The translations under genes and the position numbers were made by a program. A stretch of DNA of 64,000 nt from Chinchilla lanigera (lineage: Eukaryota > Chordata > Mammalia > Rodentia > Chinchillidae), in contig NW_004955416.1 in assembly GCF_000276665.1 (NCBI RefSeq), positions 2,810,124 through 2,874,123 of the forward strand, given 5' to 3'. The number at the start of each line of letters is the position of its first letter. The stretch's first letter is position 1. The notes under the pieces were generated by a model. The model saw only the letters and a list, made by a program, of their open reading frames with translations, was not told the origin of the DNA and ran no database searches. This document shows positions 26,418 through 39,089 of the stretch, one piece after another.

Positions 26418-27300
26418 TTTTATTCCATTACTTGCCTCTTTAAGAGTGTATGAGCATGTATGTGTTTCTCTTCCTCTTGCCTTTTTCTTCCAATATAGTT
26501 TATAGAGGGTAAAGGAATTCTCCCTTGTCTCTTTTTACTCCTTCTATGTTTATGCATGTCTTTTAACCTGACTTCTTTCTCCTGTTTCTTATCTTTCCTA
26601 TACTTTTCTCTTCTTGCTTCTCCCCCATCTTCATCTATCCCTCTTTAACTTTTTCTCCAATATTTATAATAGCAATAGAATACTTTCTCATCCCCATTTC
26701 TCACTATGGATTCTTATACACTGTTTTCCCCATATGCCGTCTAAATACATTACACACCTCTACCACCATTACAATTCCTTTGCCTCCCTCCTGTTTCCTT
26801 CTTCCCATATCATATAGCAAAATATTTTAAAAAGAACAAAAAACAAACCAGAAAACTCCTGCTTTTTTCCTTCTCTTTCCCCCTTCTGGCATTACCCTAT
26901 TACAAATCCTCTGGACTTTAGATAATTAATTTCTATAAAAATACTGTTGAATGCTTTGGTTTTTTTTACCCATATAAGAACACACAGCCACCACATTTAA
27001 TCCATATTAGCTGTGGATCAATACTTGGGCTATTATGATGTTTACACTGTACATGTGGGATTTCTTCTCTAGGCTAAAAGGAGATCCAAAAGTGGGTCTC
27101 ATGGTATGTCCTCAACTTGCCCAGGCAGATACCACTATAACTGATTAGCTTGTTACTACTGTAATTGATTTGAATGTATAAGAATACTCCTGACTGACTG
27201 GATAATCTTGTGACAAGGGAATTGGTCTGCCGATTCCATCATCGTACCCAGAGAGAGGGACAGCAAGAGTTCCTAACTCAAGAACTCAAGTCTGGATCAG
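25460..27300. other. Unassigned, moderately GC-richer then pyrimidine-rich sequence, possibly L1 5'UTR
   Basis: At 25629-25650 a 'gaagatccaacatggctgag' string resembles the 'aagatggc' start of many L1 5'UTRs, and 26420-26900 is strongly C/T-rich. Since clear L1 ORF1 follows in the same orientation at about 28400, this may be the 5'UTR of that element, but I cannot prove it. No gene was seen. Confidence 0.3.
26391..26416. repeat. (CA)n microsatellite
   Basis: About 13 uninterrupted AC/CA units. Confidence 0.95.
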
Positions 27301-28079
27301 ACTCTGCAAAAATCCCTGCAACCTGGTGGAAAGAAGCCTGATTGTGAGCATCAATATTGCAATAGAAGACTCAGAGGGGTTATTGGGGTGTGAGCACTCA
27401 GAATTTCTGGCAAAGAAGCTACATGTGAACCACATACATAGTCTCACTGGAATATTTAATCTGTGCTCCCATGGGTTATCTTTTCTTTTTTTTTTTAGGT
27501 TTGAGTGTTGTTTGTTTCTTGATTTAATTAGTAGTGTGGGGTTATGTTATGTTCTATCATGGCTATTTGTGTTTATTAGGTTTTTATATATTTTCCATTG
27601 GCTCTGATCTAATAGGGTCTATCTTCTCTCCCTTGTCTCAAGTCCCTACCTACCTTCTTAACTGGAAACCCCCAAAGCAGTACTACTACTATATTTCTTC
27701 TTTCTTTCTTTCTCTAAATACATAAAGCCATTTTTAATTTTCTATACTTAGCTCCCCCACAGTCACTGTTTTCTTCTCCAGCATTAACCTCTGATTCTCC
27801 CCATCATATCTCTTCTTGCCTACTGTCTTCTCTTCTTGCCCCAACAAGTATCTCACACTTGCCCAAACAAGTATCCTCTGAACACTCTCAATACTAACTC
27901 TCAACTCAACTAAAACATATTCCAGTAGAATCAAACCCAACACCACACTTTTCTTTCCATCTGTACTATCCCCCCACAACAAACCTCCCCTTAAGTGTCT
28001 TACACACCTCATCCAGCCACCCTTAATTTCACCTACCCCACTGCAGAACAATCACAAATAATAATCAGTCTGCATAAAG

Positions 28080-30465
28080 GTGAGACAAAGGGGGGAAATG
28101 TAACTGCAAGGGCTATCATATAGAAGTGTTGTATGACTGAGTCTGCTGATACTATTATAACCAAAAGTAATTCTTTCAGCAAAACAAAGGGACAGAGTCT
28201 AAATCACTTAATGTCAATAAAAAGGAAAAAATATTTTCACTGGACATACAAAGCTGAAAATTATTCACAGGGAAGCAACATGCTACTAAGAACTCCACAT
28301 AAACTACAACTTCTCCTCACTTTTCTAGCCCTCAACTTGCAGTAGTCCAAAAAAATCCCCTAAAAAATCCCCTAAAAAAGGAGGTGGAAAGAAGAGGGGG
28401 GAATATACATATCAAATACAGATACACATACAAGCATGAGGAAGCAAGGCAACAGAAGACGCTTGAGTTGAGTTCATCCAGCCCTCTCAAAGCAGTGGAA
28501 GTGGTCACAAAGGGAGAAGAAAACAAACACCAGTAGGACAACTCTACAAAAAGCTCATAAAGTGGATGAAGAAAATATATGAGTTCAGAAAGAACCAAAA
28601 ACTTCATAGCAATTTCACTCAATATGCCCACAGAGAACTTCAAGGAAACAGATAAAAAAACTGGACAAGCTAAACCAAGGCAATTCTAAATTTAAATGGC
28701 AGATTCAAGGATACAGAATCCTCAAAAGAAAATGCCAGACAGAAATATCTAAAATAAAAAACTGTACAGAACTCACAGATTGCAGAAATGACCAACATAA
28801 AGACAGAGTATCTGGTAGTGAGGACAAAAAAGTGAATTACAATGAAGAGCTCAAGAAGCCAAAAAAGAGAATAACAGAACAAGAGAGGATTATCCAGCCG
28901 TTACTAGACGACAATAAGAAGACCAAGCTAAGGCTAATTAAGAGTTAGAGAAAAACTAGAAGATATTACAGTTGGACTTGCTAATATGTTTAGAGAAATC
29001 ATAGAAGAAAATTTCTCAAATATAAGAAAAGAGGTTAATATACAAGTAAGTGGCACAGAACACCAAATAATTATGAAAACAAAAGAAGCTCAACAAGACA
29101 CATCCTTATTAAAACAAACAAACAAAATCCAGAGTTTTAAAGGCACCAGAGAAAAACAAAAAAATTACACATAAAGGTAAACCAATTAGAATCACAGCAG
29201 ACTGCTCAACACAAACCCTAAAGGCCAGGACAGTTTGGAGTGAAGTATTTTAAGCTCTAGGAGCAAATAATTTCCAAACATCAGGAAAAGAAAAGCAAAG
29301 TTTTCACCAATAGATAAAGAAAGCAATGATAGTAAATAACCAACAAATCTCAGTAATACCTCTAAAGGCCAGAACAGCTTGGAGCCAAGTATTCTAAGCC
29401 CTAGGAGCAAACAATTTCTAACCAAAATTAACAAGTCCAGCAAAGCTATTCTTCAAAATAGATGGAGAAATAAGATATTTCCATGAAAAAGACGAGGTCA
29501 AAAGATATATGAGTACTAAAACAGTTCTTAGGAAAATATAAAGAACATTCTTGAAAGAAATCATGAAAGGAACACAGTTAAAAATACAGAAGATATTAGT
29601 GAGGTCAATGGATAAACAGCAACAAAAAAACATCAGGAAAAGAAAAGTTTTCCCCAATAGATAAAGAAAGCAACAATAGTAAATAACCAACACATCTCAG
29701 TAATATCTCTCAAGATCAATAGCCTCAGCTCTCCAATCAAAAGACACAGGCTAAGAGACTAGATTAAAAAAAAAAAAAAAAAAAATCCAACAGTTTGTTA
29801 CATTCAAGAAACTCATTCATACATTAAAAATTAAAGGATGGAAAACAACATTTCATGCACCAGGACCCCCAAAACAAGCAGAGATAGCAAATCTACTACC
29901 AGACATGGTAAACTTCAAGCTAAAACTGATTCAAAGAGACAAAGAAGGTCACAACATACTAGTTAAGGGAATAATCCAACAAGAAGAGATAATATTGATA
30001 AACATATATGCACCATGTACTGCATACCTATCTTCATAAAACAAACACTACTGAAATTAAAAGGTCAAATAAATACTACCATAATCATGGGAGGGGATTT
30101 TAACACCCAGATTTTACACAGAGACAGATAAACTAAACAAACAAAAAATACCAGAGCTGACCTACATCCTTCAACATAGGGACATAATAGATACACACAG
30201 TTTTCCACCCCTCTACAAAACAGTATACATTCTTTTCAGCAGCAAATGATACCTTTCTGAAAATAAATCATATATTAGTCCACAAAACCAGCTTAACCAA
30301 ATATAAAAGAATAGAAATTACTCCATGCACACTATTAGACCACTGTGCAATGAAAACAGAAGTCAATATCAGAAGAAATTCTGGAAAAGGCAGAAGCTCC
30401 TAGAAAATTAATAACATACTCCTAAACAACCAATAGGTCACAGAAGAAATCGAAGAACTATCATA
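28080..30465 (+). mobile_element. Degenerate L1: end of 5'UTR, ORF1 and start of ORF2 (endonuclease)
   Basis: A frame at 28986-29174 translates to REIIEENFSNIRKEVNIQ and nearby residues, recognisable as the L1 ORF1 C-terminal half. Downstream, 29715-30400 matches the ORF2 start: 'ccaatcaaaagacacaggct', 'aaactgattcaaagagacaa', 'caacaagaagagataatatt', 'atatatgcacc', and GGDFNT of the endonuclease domain near 30090. Stops, frameshifts and internal duplications show it is dead. The L1 match stops near 30465, before the reverse transcriptase region. Confidence 0.88.
29220..29712 (+). repeat. Internal duplications inside the L1 ORF1/ORF2 junction
   Basis: Segment A ('aaggccaggacagtttggag...', about 29219) recurs at about 29365 ('aaggccagaacagcttggag...'). 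Segment B (about 29278-29360: 'acatcaggaaaagaaaag...' through 'ccaatagataaagaaagcaa' to 'ctcagtaatacctct') recurs at about 29631-29709. The order is A-B-A-C-B, with repeat periods of about 146 and 352 bp. Confidence 0.85.
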
Positions 30466-30574
30466 ATTTACTTTGATTATCAATATTGCCTAGTAAAACC
30501 TATATAAATTAGCCACAAATTGTCCATTTACCAGGTACCTCATATCGACTGCTTGTAATACCATCATCAAGTTT

Positions 30575-31425
30575 TGTGCCCTTCTCATGTTTTCACAGTT
30601 CTATTTCTTACATTTATGTCTATAGTCCATTTTGAGCTCATTTTTACTCAGAGTGAGACAGAGGGGTCAAGTTTCAATCTTTGAAATATGAATATCCTAT
30701 TACAGCAACATTACTGAATGAAGAGGCTGTCCTTTCCTCACTGTATGCATTTGCTGCCTTTGTCAACAATTTCTTACCTCTAGATGTATGGGTTTATTCT
30801 GGGTATCTCCCTTACATTTCATTGGTCTGTGGTGTTTTGTTTCATGCCACTATCATGCTATTTGAGTTACTATAGTTTACAGTATGTCTTGAAATTAATT
30901 ATCATGGGCTGGGGATGTAGCTCAGCGGCATAAGTGCTTGCCAGGCAAGCCTGAGGTCATGAGTTCGATTCCCAGTACCAAAAAAAAAACAAGAAAAGAG
31001 AAGCAATGATGGCTTTGTTCTTTTTGCTTAAGACTGATTTTGCTGTTCAGAATCATGCACTTAGATAAGAATTTCAGGGATGTTTCAGTTCTGTGAAGAA
31101 TGCTATCAGTACTATTAATGGGGAATTGTATTAAATCTGTAGGCCATTTTGAGTAGTATGGGCATTTTAGCAGTGTTTTTCTTCCAATCCATGAATGTAT
31201 TTTTTTTCCCTTGGTGTGTGTGTGTCTTTAGTTTTTTTCATTTTAGTGTTTTATAATCTCACTGTTGAAGTCTTTCACTTCTTTGGTTAAATTTATTCCT
31301 AATTATTTTTAATAGCTACTGTGAATAGATTATTCTCATGATTTTATTCCCTCAGCAATCTCATTACTTTAGAAAATGCTAACTTTTGCATATTGCTGTT
31401 TATGCTGCAACATTACTAAATTTTA
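30575..31425 (-). mobile_element. L1 ORF2 segment, inverted
   Basis: Read on the plus strand this is the reverse complement of L1 ORF2: 'agtccattttgagctcattt', 'atgggtttattctgggtatc', 'cattggtctgtggtgttttg', 'ccaatccatgaatgtatttt', 'ctttcacttctttggttaaa', 'tttattcctaattattttta'. It is interrupted by an ID SINE. It abuts forward L1 3' sequence at about 31430. Confidence 0.9.
30905..30992 (+). mobile_element. ID SINE inserted in the inverted L1
   Basis: GGGCTGGGGATGTAGCTCAG, then 'gcttgccaggcaagcctgag', 'gagttcgattcccagtacc' and an A tail. The L1 ORF2 homology continues on both sides, so the ID landed in an existing L1. Confidence 0.93.
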
Positions 31426-31565
31426 AAAATGATCTGAAAAGACACTTCTCAAAAAATGAAATACAAATGGCCAGAAATGTATTAAAAATATTCAGTACCA
31501 TTAACCATGAAGGAAATGCAAATCAAACTTACAATGAAGAAATTCACCCCAGGTAGAATGCCTAG

Positions 31566-31569
<4 letters not shown>

Positions 31570-31596
<27 letters not shown>
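31570..31596. repeat. (TA)n microsatellite
   Basis: An alternating AT run of about 13 units lies between the L1 and the B1-dID element. Confidence 0.95.
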
Positions 31597-31600
<4 letters not shown>

Positions 31601-31790
31601 GCATGATGGCATATGCATATAGTATCAGTGGGAGACTAAGGTAAGAGGATCACAAATTCTAGCCCAGCCTGGACAAATTGATGATTTAATGAGATACTGT
31701 CTCAAAATTTGAAAAATAAAAACAAAAAGGCCTGGGGATATAACTTAGTTGAAAGGCACTGAGTTCAATACCCAATACTAAAAAAGTAAC
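31597..31790 (+). mobile_element. B1-dID composite SINE
   Basis: The B1 body ('gcatgatggcatatgcatat', 'agcccagcctggacaaattg', 'gagatactgtctcaaaat') is followed by the ID-like part ('ggcctggggatataacttag', 'gagttcaatacccaatacta') and an A tail. Confidence 0.82.
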
Positions 31791-32599
31791 AAATGCTGGC
31801 AAGGATATGGAGAAAAAGACCCTTATTCATGGTTAGTGTGAGTGGATATTAGTAGTTATTATGGACGATAATATGAAAGCATCTCAAAAATTAAAATACA
31901 TCTTCTATATAATCTAACTATCCCACTTTTCTGTATACATAGAAACCAAATAAATATACCAAAGAGATACATGCACATCCATGCTGATTCCAAAACTGTT
32001 CATAATAGCTTATATACTGGAATCAGCCTAAATGACCCAAAACAAATGAATGGATAAAGGAAAAAAGTATACATATATACACATATAGACACACACATCT
32101 ACACAAATACACACACACACATACAATGGAATATTAGCTACAAAGAAGAATAAAATCCTGTCATTTACAATAAAACAGATGGAGCTGGAGGAGATGTTAA
32201 ATGTAATACACAGAAACAGAAGTATCCCATGTTCTCCTTGTTACATGGAAATTAAATAAATAAATGAGCCAATCTCAAAGTAAAAAGGGGATTACTGAAG
32301 ACTGGAAGGGGATTACATGAAGCAGGAGGGTGATGATAGAAGGGAGGATAAATATGATCAATTCATAATGCACGCATACATCGAAATATAATAGTTAAAA
32401 CCCATTTATCTACACAATTGAAGTTGAAAAGACACCAAATGTTACACATAATCTTATTATGTACAATGAACTTCGATATTTATGTTATTCTATCTTTAAT
32501 TTTAAAAAATAGCTGTGACCCATTAACTTAAATTTGGAAAATACTGTCTTAGGGAGTTCTAGTACTAAAACATTGGATCTAAAATTTAAGGTACATTTT

Positions 32600-33030
32600 T
32601 CATTCCAATTAACCTCCACAGACTTATTTTCCACTACCCCTTACTCAGTACTCTCACCAAATTAAACCATTCTCTATTTCCCTAGTACCTCTCATAATAC
32701 CTCCATGACTTTGACTAAGCTCCGCCCTTAATATGTAACATTTTTAGTCTTTCTGTCATGCCTGCCTCTGTCAAATTCAAACACCCTTCAAAGATATGAG
32801 ATGTAACTTACCCATAAGGCCTCTCCTGACCCCTCAACACAGTGGATATGCTCTCTTCTGAATCCCCAAAACCCTTTACACATTGTCATGGCAAATGCAT
32901 CTTGCCTTGGTTTCTCTTTGCACATGACTTACCTCCTCGGGGTTTGTTAGAACAGAAACTATGCCTTTCCATCTTTTTACTTTCCAGTACTGATAAGTTA
33001 TAAACAATTAATGTTTGCTGAATAAAAGAC
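32600..33030 (+). mobile_element. LINE L2 fragment, 3' end
   Basis: The L2 order is visible: 'aaggcctctcctgacccctc', 'ttgttagaacagaaactatg' and the terminal 'gtttgctgaataaa'. Confidence 0.7.
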
Positions 33031-33039
33031 ATAAGGATA

Positions 33040-34825
33040 GTCTCAAAATGGTATTAGTAGAGGTTAAAATTAACCAAAAAAGTAAGACATCCTTTGAGTC
33101 ACTTAGTATTTTTTCATGTCAGTACCTAACAGAATAAGCACTACTGAATATGCTCTTAGAAAAACAAAACCCCTCCTAATATTTGTATAAAATATCACTA
33201 GTCCTATCACCGTATTATAATTTCAGAACAATGAATTTACTGACTAAATACATTCTCAATTTAAAAAGATAAAATGACATAAGATCATTTCTAGATCTAT
33301 CATATCATTACATGGCTATCAATAAAGTCCTGTGCTCCAAAAACATGAAATACAAAGCAATTTATACTTATGAATCTTGGTAAGTGTTCTCAGTCACTGA
33401 ATTGAGCACATAGCAAAGATAGGATAAACTACATCTAAAAGTGCAGTAAAAGGCTGCTGGATAAGGACATATATCTAGCATTTTAGCCAACATGACTCTA
33501 AAAGGTTTGTTTGAAAATAAATGGTTGCATATTTAGGAAAAAGATAAAAATCAATAGGACACAGATACCAGAGCACAGAAAGCACAAGAAAGAAACCTGG
33601 AGAAAAAAAAACTCAACACAGTTTAGAATATGAAGTAGATGATTGAAAGAAATCTACCAACTGTAGAAGAAAAGAATACAGGATATAAAAGAAATTGGTG
33701 AATTCATAGAGGTACTACATTAAGGAAAAGAGGAAAAGAAAAAATACATATGTGCAAGGGCCAATTTAGACATACAATTAGCAGTAACAAGTGGACAAAC
33801 TTCAAGGTTGAGGAGGAAGGATAAGTTTTGCCAAATCAAAAAAGTAACATTTTTTTAGGTTGTAGGGGGAATCTATACCATAGATAAAGACCCTGTACAT
33901 GTAACACAAGTTTTAGAACTATAATAACTCACAAGTATGGTCCAACATTTAATTTTAAACAGATCTCCCATCATGAGATCCATCTTGCACGCCTGACTTT
34001 ACCATCAGAAAGGGCCAGATATGGCGCAGCTTCAATAAAGCAACATCTGGGAGTAAAAATGACAGTGGTCTGCTTCAGTGCTAACTCTTCCTGTCCACAG
34101 CCAAAATCAATATTAGAAAAGCACTTCTTGTGCCAAGGGAATTGACAGTGCTTAAGGCAAGCTGCCCAGTATTAAAGAGGCAGGCACACTCTGTCCAGGA
34201 CTATATGCCTATGTAATTACCTCTTTGTCTGGGTCTTCTCTGCAAACCTTAAGGCAATCTTACATGTTTCTTCCATTCCAAACCCTCTGGACTGGCATGA
34301 AAGCCACTCAATAACCTAGGGCATTTTCCTTCAAGACATGAAGTGAAAAGACAATTGCAAAGTAGTATTTTTTTTTTTTTTACCATAAGCAGGTTTTCTA
34401 AACTAGTGATACCAAAATACCTTGAAAAAGTGTCTGCCTGGCATATTTATAAAATAGTCTGCAGGTGGGAAATTATTCTTAGCACAAATAGTGGTTATAC
34501 TGCCAAAACCAAAAGTATGCCATGTTTTGAAAACTTTTACTATGATGCTTATTTCACTTAAGTTTCTAGATGGAAAAACAAAAACAAAATCAACTTATCA
34601 ATTTTATCATATATTGAATTAATGCTGTCATTCCCAGCATTAGATAATTAAATAATGGTAATATATTTGAACGTTATCTTAAGAGTGGGCTATTTAAACA
34701 TTTGTACATATCAGCTGCCAAAAATGTCATAGAAAAGCTGGAAGAAACATGGGCAATACTGAAGGCAAGCTGACTACTTAGAAGACTTGCACAATACATA
34801 TGAAAAATAGTGAGAATGTGATCAA
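33040..34825. other. Unique AT-rich intron sequence
   Basis: No exon or confident repeat was seen; T-run at about 34370-34382. Confidence 0.5.
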
Positions 34826-34831
34826 GCCATC

Positions 34832-35212
34832 TGTTACCGTTTGTGTCTAGATGTTCCCCCAAAGACTCATGCAGTCATGCGGGGCAGGCTTTTCACAGGT
34901 GGTTGAATCTAGAGTTTGTGACTGATTCATGGTGCAGTGCTGGTATTAAAGGTGTGAATGGTACATTCGCCCTAGGGTAGATAGCCTGCATACAACATAA
35001 GGGACAGAAAGAGGCTTGGTCTCCCCTGTCACCCTTGTTGCTTTTCTACAGTCTTCCCGCCATGAACTATTCTCCCCTGCCAAGTCACCCTGCCTTGGAG
35101 CCAGCTGATTATGAAAAACTTCTGCAAACTGTGAGCTAAATAAACCTTTCCTCCCTTTAACTTTAGGCACTGGGTATTTTGTCTCAGAAATGAGAGAAAA
35201 GTAACTAGGACA
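34832..35212 (+). mobile_element. MaLR-type solo LTR, nearly complete
   Basis: It begins TGTTACCGTTTGTGTCTAGA and ends GTAACTAGGACA (TG...CA). Internal marks are 'gatgttcccccaaagactca', 'ccttggagccagctgattat', an AATAAA signal (near 35139) and 'tattttgtctcagaaatgag'. Its 381 bp is typical of MaLR LTRs. Frames of up to 131 residues across it are chance. Confidence 0.78.
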
Positions 35213-35214
35213 TC

Positions 35215-36400
35215 GTAAGACTTTAGAAGTCTCAGAAGTGTTATCAACAGATTCTGGAGATCTCTTCTAGTTCTTAAAGAGGAAACAGAGGTTGAAAAAA
35301 GTACAAGTCTAGTAATAAAGTCCAGGTTTTGACGCAGGTGATGAGGGTAAATAATGATACTTTTAACTAAGAAAATATAAGGAAATGAAACAAGTTTTTG
35401 TAGGAAGACGGTGACTATGTACATTTTGAATTTGCTGCGTTTACCACAGCTACAGGATATTAAGAGGGAGAAATCTCTATGATCTGATGATACAGGTCCC
35501 AGAGAATAAGCTTACTATTGTGGTCCCAATGGTCAACAATTTTTGAAAAAGATAAGGAGAAAAAAAGGAGGAAGAATGAATAAAGAAAGGGCAAAAAGGA
35601 AAAAGGGAGGAAAAAATGTAGGGAGACAATGAAAGACATTTAAGATGGCCCCCAAATATGTAAAATGTTCAAACCTATTAATTTTCTGGAAACATGCTGC
35701 TCTGTTCCCTCCCTGCTGCAGTTCACCCCACTACAAGCAATAGCTTGATGTATATTTGCAAATACACCATTCCCTCACTCTTACAAAATGCAGTCCCAAT
35801 AACCATGACTCTACCCCTGACTTCAGGAACAACACATGACCTAGGCCTGTTCAATCAAGTGAAACATCTTTATGAAACAATGAATCGCTCATGGATGATA
35901 CTAGTCAGGCCAATGAGAGACAATGGAATATAAACAGATATTCCTCTGAGTGATCCAAGAAAACTGGAGTTTTTCATACTAGATTTAAGCCAAGAATGTA
36001 ACTCAGTACCACTTTCTAACTACGAAAGTCCTGGCTGAGAACAATCAAGAGAAATGAGAGGTTACAGAAACAAAAAACACAGCAAAAATTAGACTTCATG
36101 TAACTTAGTCTTATAGTTTAGTTTATTGAAACCAAATTTAGTTTTACACTATTGTCAATAAATTATTTAGAATTACTTGAATACAACTAACCCTTAGAAC
36201 TAAAAATTCTACCCAATACAAAGAATGTAAAGTGACACCCAATGTTTCCTAAAAATATCAAATTGAAGTTTAAATGTTTAGATAAAACCAAGGACTTATT
36301 TGTAAGCCTTTCTTTCACAGTAAATACTCCACTTAAAAAGACAGGAGAAAAAAAGACAATTATTTATCTATTAGAATGAATGAAAAGTACCAAAAATAGG
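35215..36400. other. Unique intron sequence with a purine-rich tract
   Basis: 35545-35630 is almost purely A/G on the plus strand. No exon or known repeat was recognised. Confidence 0.5.
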
Positions 36401-36404
36401 AAGA

Positions 36405-38420
36405 GGATGACTGAAAAGATTAAGATGGCAATGTAGAAGACTACAGCAAATCACAGCCTCTCCAATACCTGGAACTGAGACATCCAGAAAACAACTACCC
36501 AGAAAAGAGAAAGAACAGAGCTCCAGGAATCAAGGAAGAGCCAATAAGAAAGCCAGAACTCACTGTGAAACAGCAGACTATAGAGAGCAGAGAAGGAAAC
36601 AGTCTGGAACCCTAATCCTATTGAAGGGAGTAGGACCTGACTCTACAAACACAAGGTAAGCCCCGAGTGGTCCAGCAGCCCTAACACTATACAAAGGACC
36701 AGCAGCTCTAGGTCCAGGAAAAACCTACAGTTACTGTAAGTTGCAAATATAGTTTGGGGGTTTATACTGAAAGTGACTGCCTCTGCAGGGCAGCACAGTA
36801 CTGAAGAAGAAATCTACTGCAGCACCTGTTATAATCAGGAGTCATATTAATAGGAGCCATTTTTGGAAGAAGTTAATAGGTTAAAACAGAGATACTCCAG
36901 GAATCAACTGAGATACTCTAGAGTAACTGCATTTCAGGATCTTTGGAGTCACCCTACCTGCCAGAGTGACTGTGTGAAGAAGATACAGACAGACATTCTC
37001 AGAGAGTAGTTAAACTAGTGACAGACCCTCTAAGAAGATAAGGAGCAGTGAGCTCACCCTATATAAAACACAGTGATTCTACCCTCTGTCGTAAAAAATC
37101 AGGTAGTTTTTTGAGGCAGCTGAGTCTGAAAGCACTGGGGATGAGTTGAGGACTACTCTCTGCCCCTACTGCTGCCAACTTCCAGCACAGAACTCAGTGG
37201 TCTGTTTGATTTCTCTATCTATCAACATGGTCAGGGGTAAACCTAAGGTTGGATGTTTGCCATGTCCTGGGGTATATGGACAGAGAGGTCTCTGGAGCAA
37301 TGGTGGACCCTTACAAGACCTCATGCTATAAAGCTAGTCAGGGATAGCAGTGGCTTGGAGCACACAAAAGGGTACAAACCCTAGAAGACAAAAATTGAAA
37401 CTAAATATTCAATTTAGGAAAGACTATCAATTATTTTCCACTAGAATGAAGTTAACACACATTTCTGGATTATAAAATTCTCTTCAAATGAAAGCAAAGG
37501 CATAATCCCTGAAAAGGAGAGACTCACAAATACTAAAGGTTTTTAACTAACTCTGTAAGTCAGAAAGATATGAAGAAGGAATGATGATGGATACTTCAAC
37601 ACAGGAAGACATAATCTGCTGTTTGCAGGAAGAAAATAAGGGTTTCTTTCTTAGGAACCAAACTGAGCCACACTACACTGGTACCTTGGTACTCATTATT
37701 AACTGATTTGGGGAGGAAGGACAAGTACCCAAAACGATGAGTACCAAACAAATTGTTTCTGTTGGAAAAGGCAACAAGTCACACAGCAACTGACACTAAC
37801 AAGTTCTAGCTTGCTCATGAAGTAACAAATAAACGATAATACACAGACAAAATTTCTGCATCAAACTGAAAGAGTTTCAAAGCAGCTGAGTACCAGTGAA
37901 AAACATAAGACTGGGAAAACTAAAATCAAGTATTCACAGTCACTCTTCCACTTTCTTTCACTCTTCCACATTCTTGCATCAGTACAGGCAAACAAGACGT
38001 TTGAGAAAAGTCCACACCATAAAAGAGAAGAAAACATAGAAAAAAAGACTCCCAAAGAAAACACGAACATTTCAGCGAGAAAACGATAATGCTTAAACTC
38101 TCTTACTTATATTTTAAGAATAATGGAGGGATACTGCCTCTACAGAAAGAGAAAACTGTTGTTACATAAAATGAACAAGAAAAGTTCTTAACTACTGAAA
38201 ACACAATTGCTGAAATAAAAAGAATTCAGCAAAGTAGGGAGATTTAAAAAGAAACTCTCACAGAATGCACAACAAAAAGACACAAAGACGAAAAATATGT
38301 GAGAAAAGACAAGCAGATGGAGATTCAATCTGGTAAGCCTACTATCTGACCAGTAAGATTACCAGAAAAAGGGAACACAGAAAATCAAAAGGAGCAAATT
38401 ATCTCTCTACACATGAGAAA
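36405..38420 (+). mobile_element. LINE 5'-half-like block (L1 or HAL1 type), degenerate
   Basis: It starts with 'aagattaagatggcaatgta', similar to L1 5'UTR starts. It then runs through GC-richer sequence and ends with coding-like adenine-rich sequence ('cacaattgctgaaataaaaa', 'agaattcagcaaagtaggga') that resembles a LINE ORF1. No ORF2 was recognised, so HAL1 is possible. Family assignment is uncertain. Confidence 0.45.
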
Positions 38421-38986
38421 GAGTTTATCTTCTGCCTGTCACTTGTTACCCTAGTCTTTGTTTACTGGGACCAGCATAAGTTAACAAAACCATCCCTGCT
38501 GCAATAATTATAGACAGAAGAATGCTATAACGGTTTTCACCTGTACTACATGACTATCCCTGAATCATTAGTGAAAAAAAGAAGAGAAGGATTTGCCACC
38601 GCTTAACAGGAAGATGTGGAAGGGACGTAGAAGCACTCTTTTATGTTCAGGATGGCACTATTGTGACGTTTTAATATACCATGCATAAAGACCCAAATGT
38701 AAAAGTTAACAGAAAAGAAATTCAAGTCATCTGAAAAGGACCAAAAATCTTACCAACAAAATGATAGAGAACCATGAACACTGCTTCATATTATTTTCAC
38801 TCTAAAACTGTAAATGTAAAAAAATGTGAGTGTAGAATAAGAACTACAAATGTAAAGGCTGAAAATTATACTCTCCCAGATTCCACTGAATTTGTAATAA
38901 ACAAGAGAACGGCATCATCAGATCCAGAAAGAAGTAACTCCTACATAGTGAGAAAGAAATATGCTGATACTTAAACAAATTTGCTG

Positions 38987-39080
38987 TTTTTTTTTTTTTT
39001 TTTCCAGTACTGAGAATTGAACTCACGACCTCACGCTTGCCAGGCAGGCACTGTGCAACTGAGCTAAATCCCCAGCCCCT
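38987..39080 (-). mobile_element. ID SINE, reverse
   Basis: A T-run is followed by 'ccagtactgagaattgaact', 'cttgccaggcaggcactgtg' and 'gctaaatccccagcccct'. Flanks share CTTAAACA (about 38970 and 39079). Confidence 0.95.
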
Positions 39081-39089
39081 TAAACATGT

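Larger units (their letters stand above)
31430..32400 (+). mobile_element. L1 3' end (late ORF2 and 3'UTR), forward, split by a SINE
   Basis: 'cacttctcaaaaaatgaaat', 'aatggccagaaatg' and 'ggaaatgcaaatcaaactta' precede the SINE at 31597. 'aatgctggcaaggatatgga', 'caatggaatattagctacaa' and 'atcccatgttctccttgtta' follow it. The interruption includes a (TA)n run and a B1-dID element. Confidence 0.88.

Noticed and set aside
28986..29174. 62-residue plus-strand frame as a host gene
   Set aside because: The residues match L1 ORF1; it is a remnant of a dead LINE.
35029..35424. 131-residue minus-strand open frame
   Set aside because: It overlaps the 3' half of a MaLR-type LTR in antisense and shows no conserved motif.
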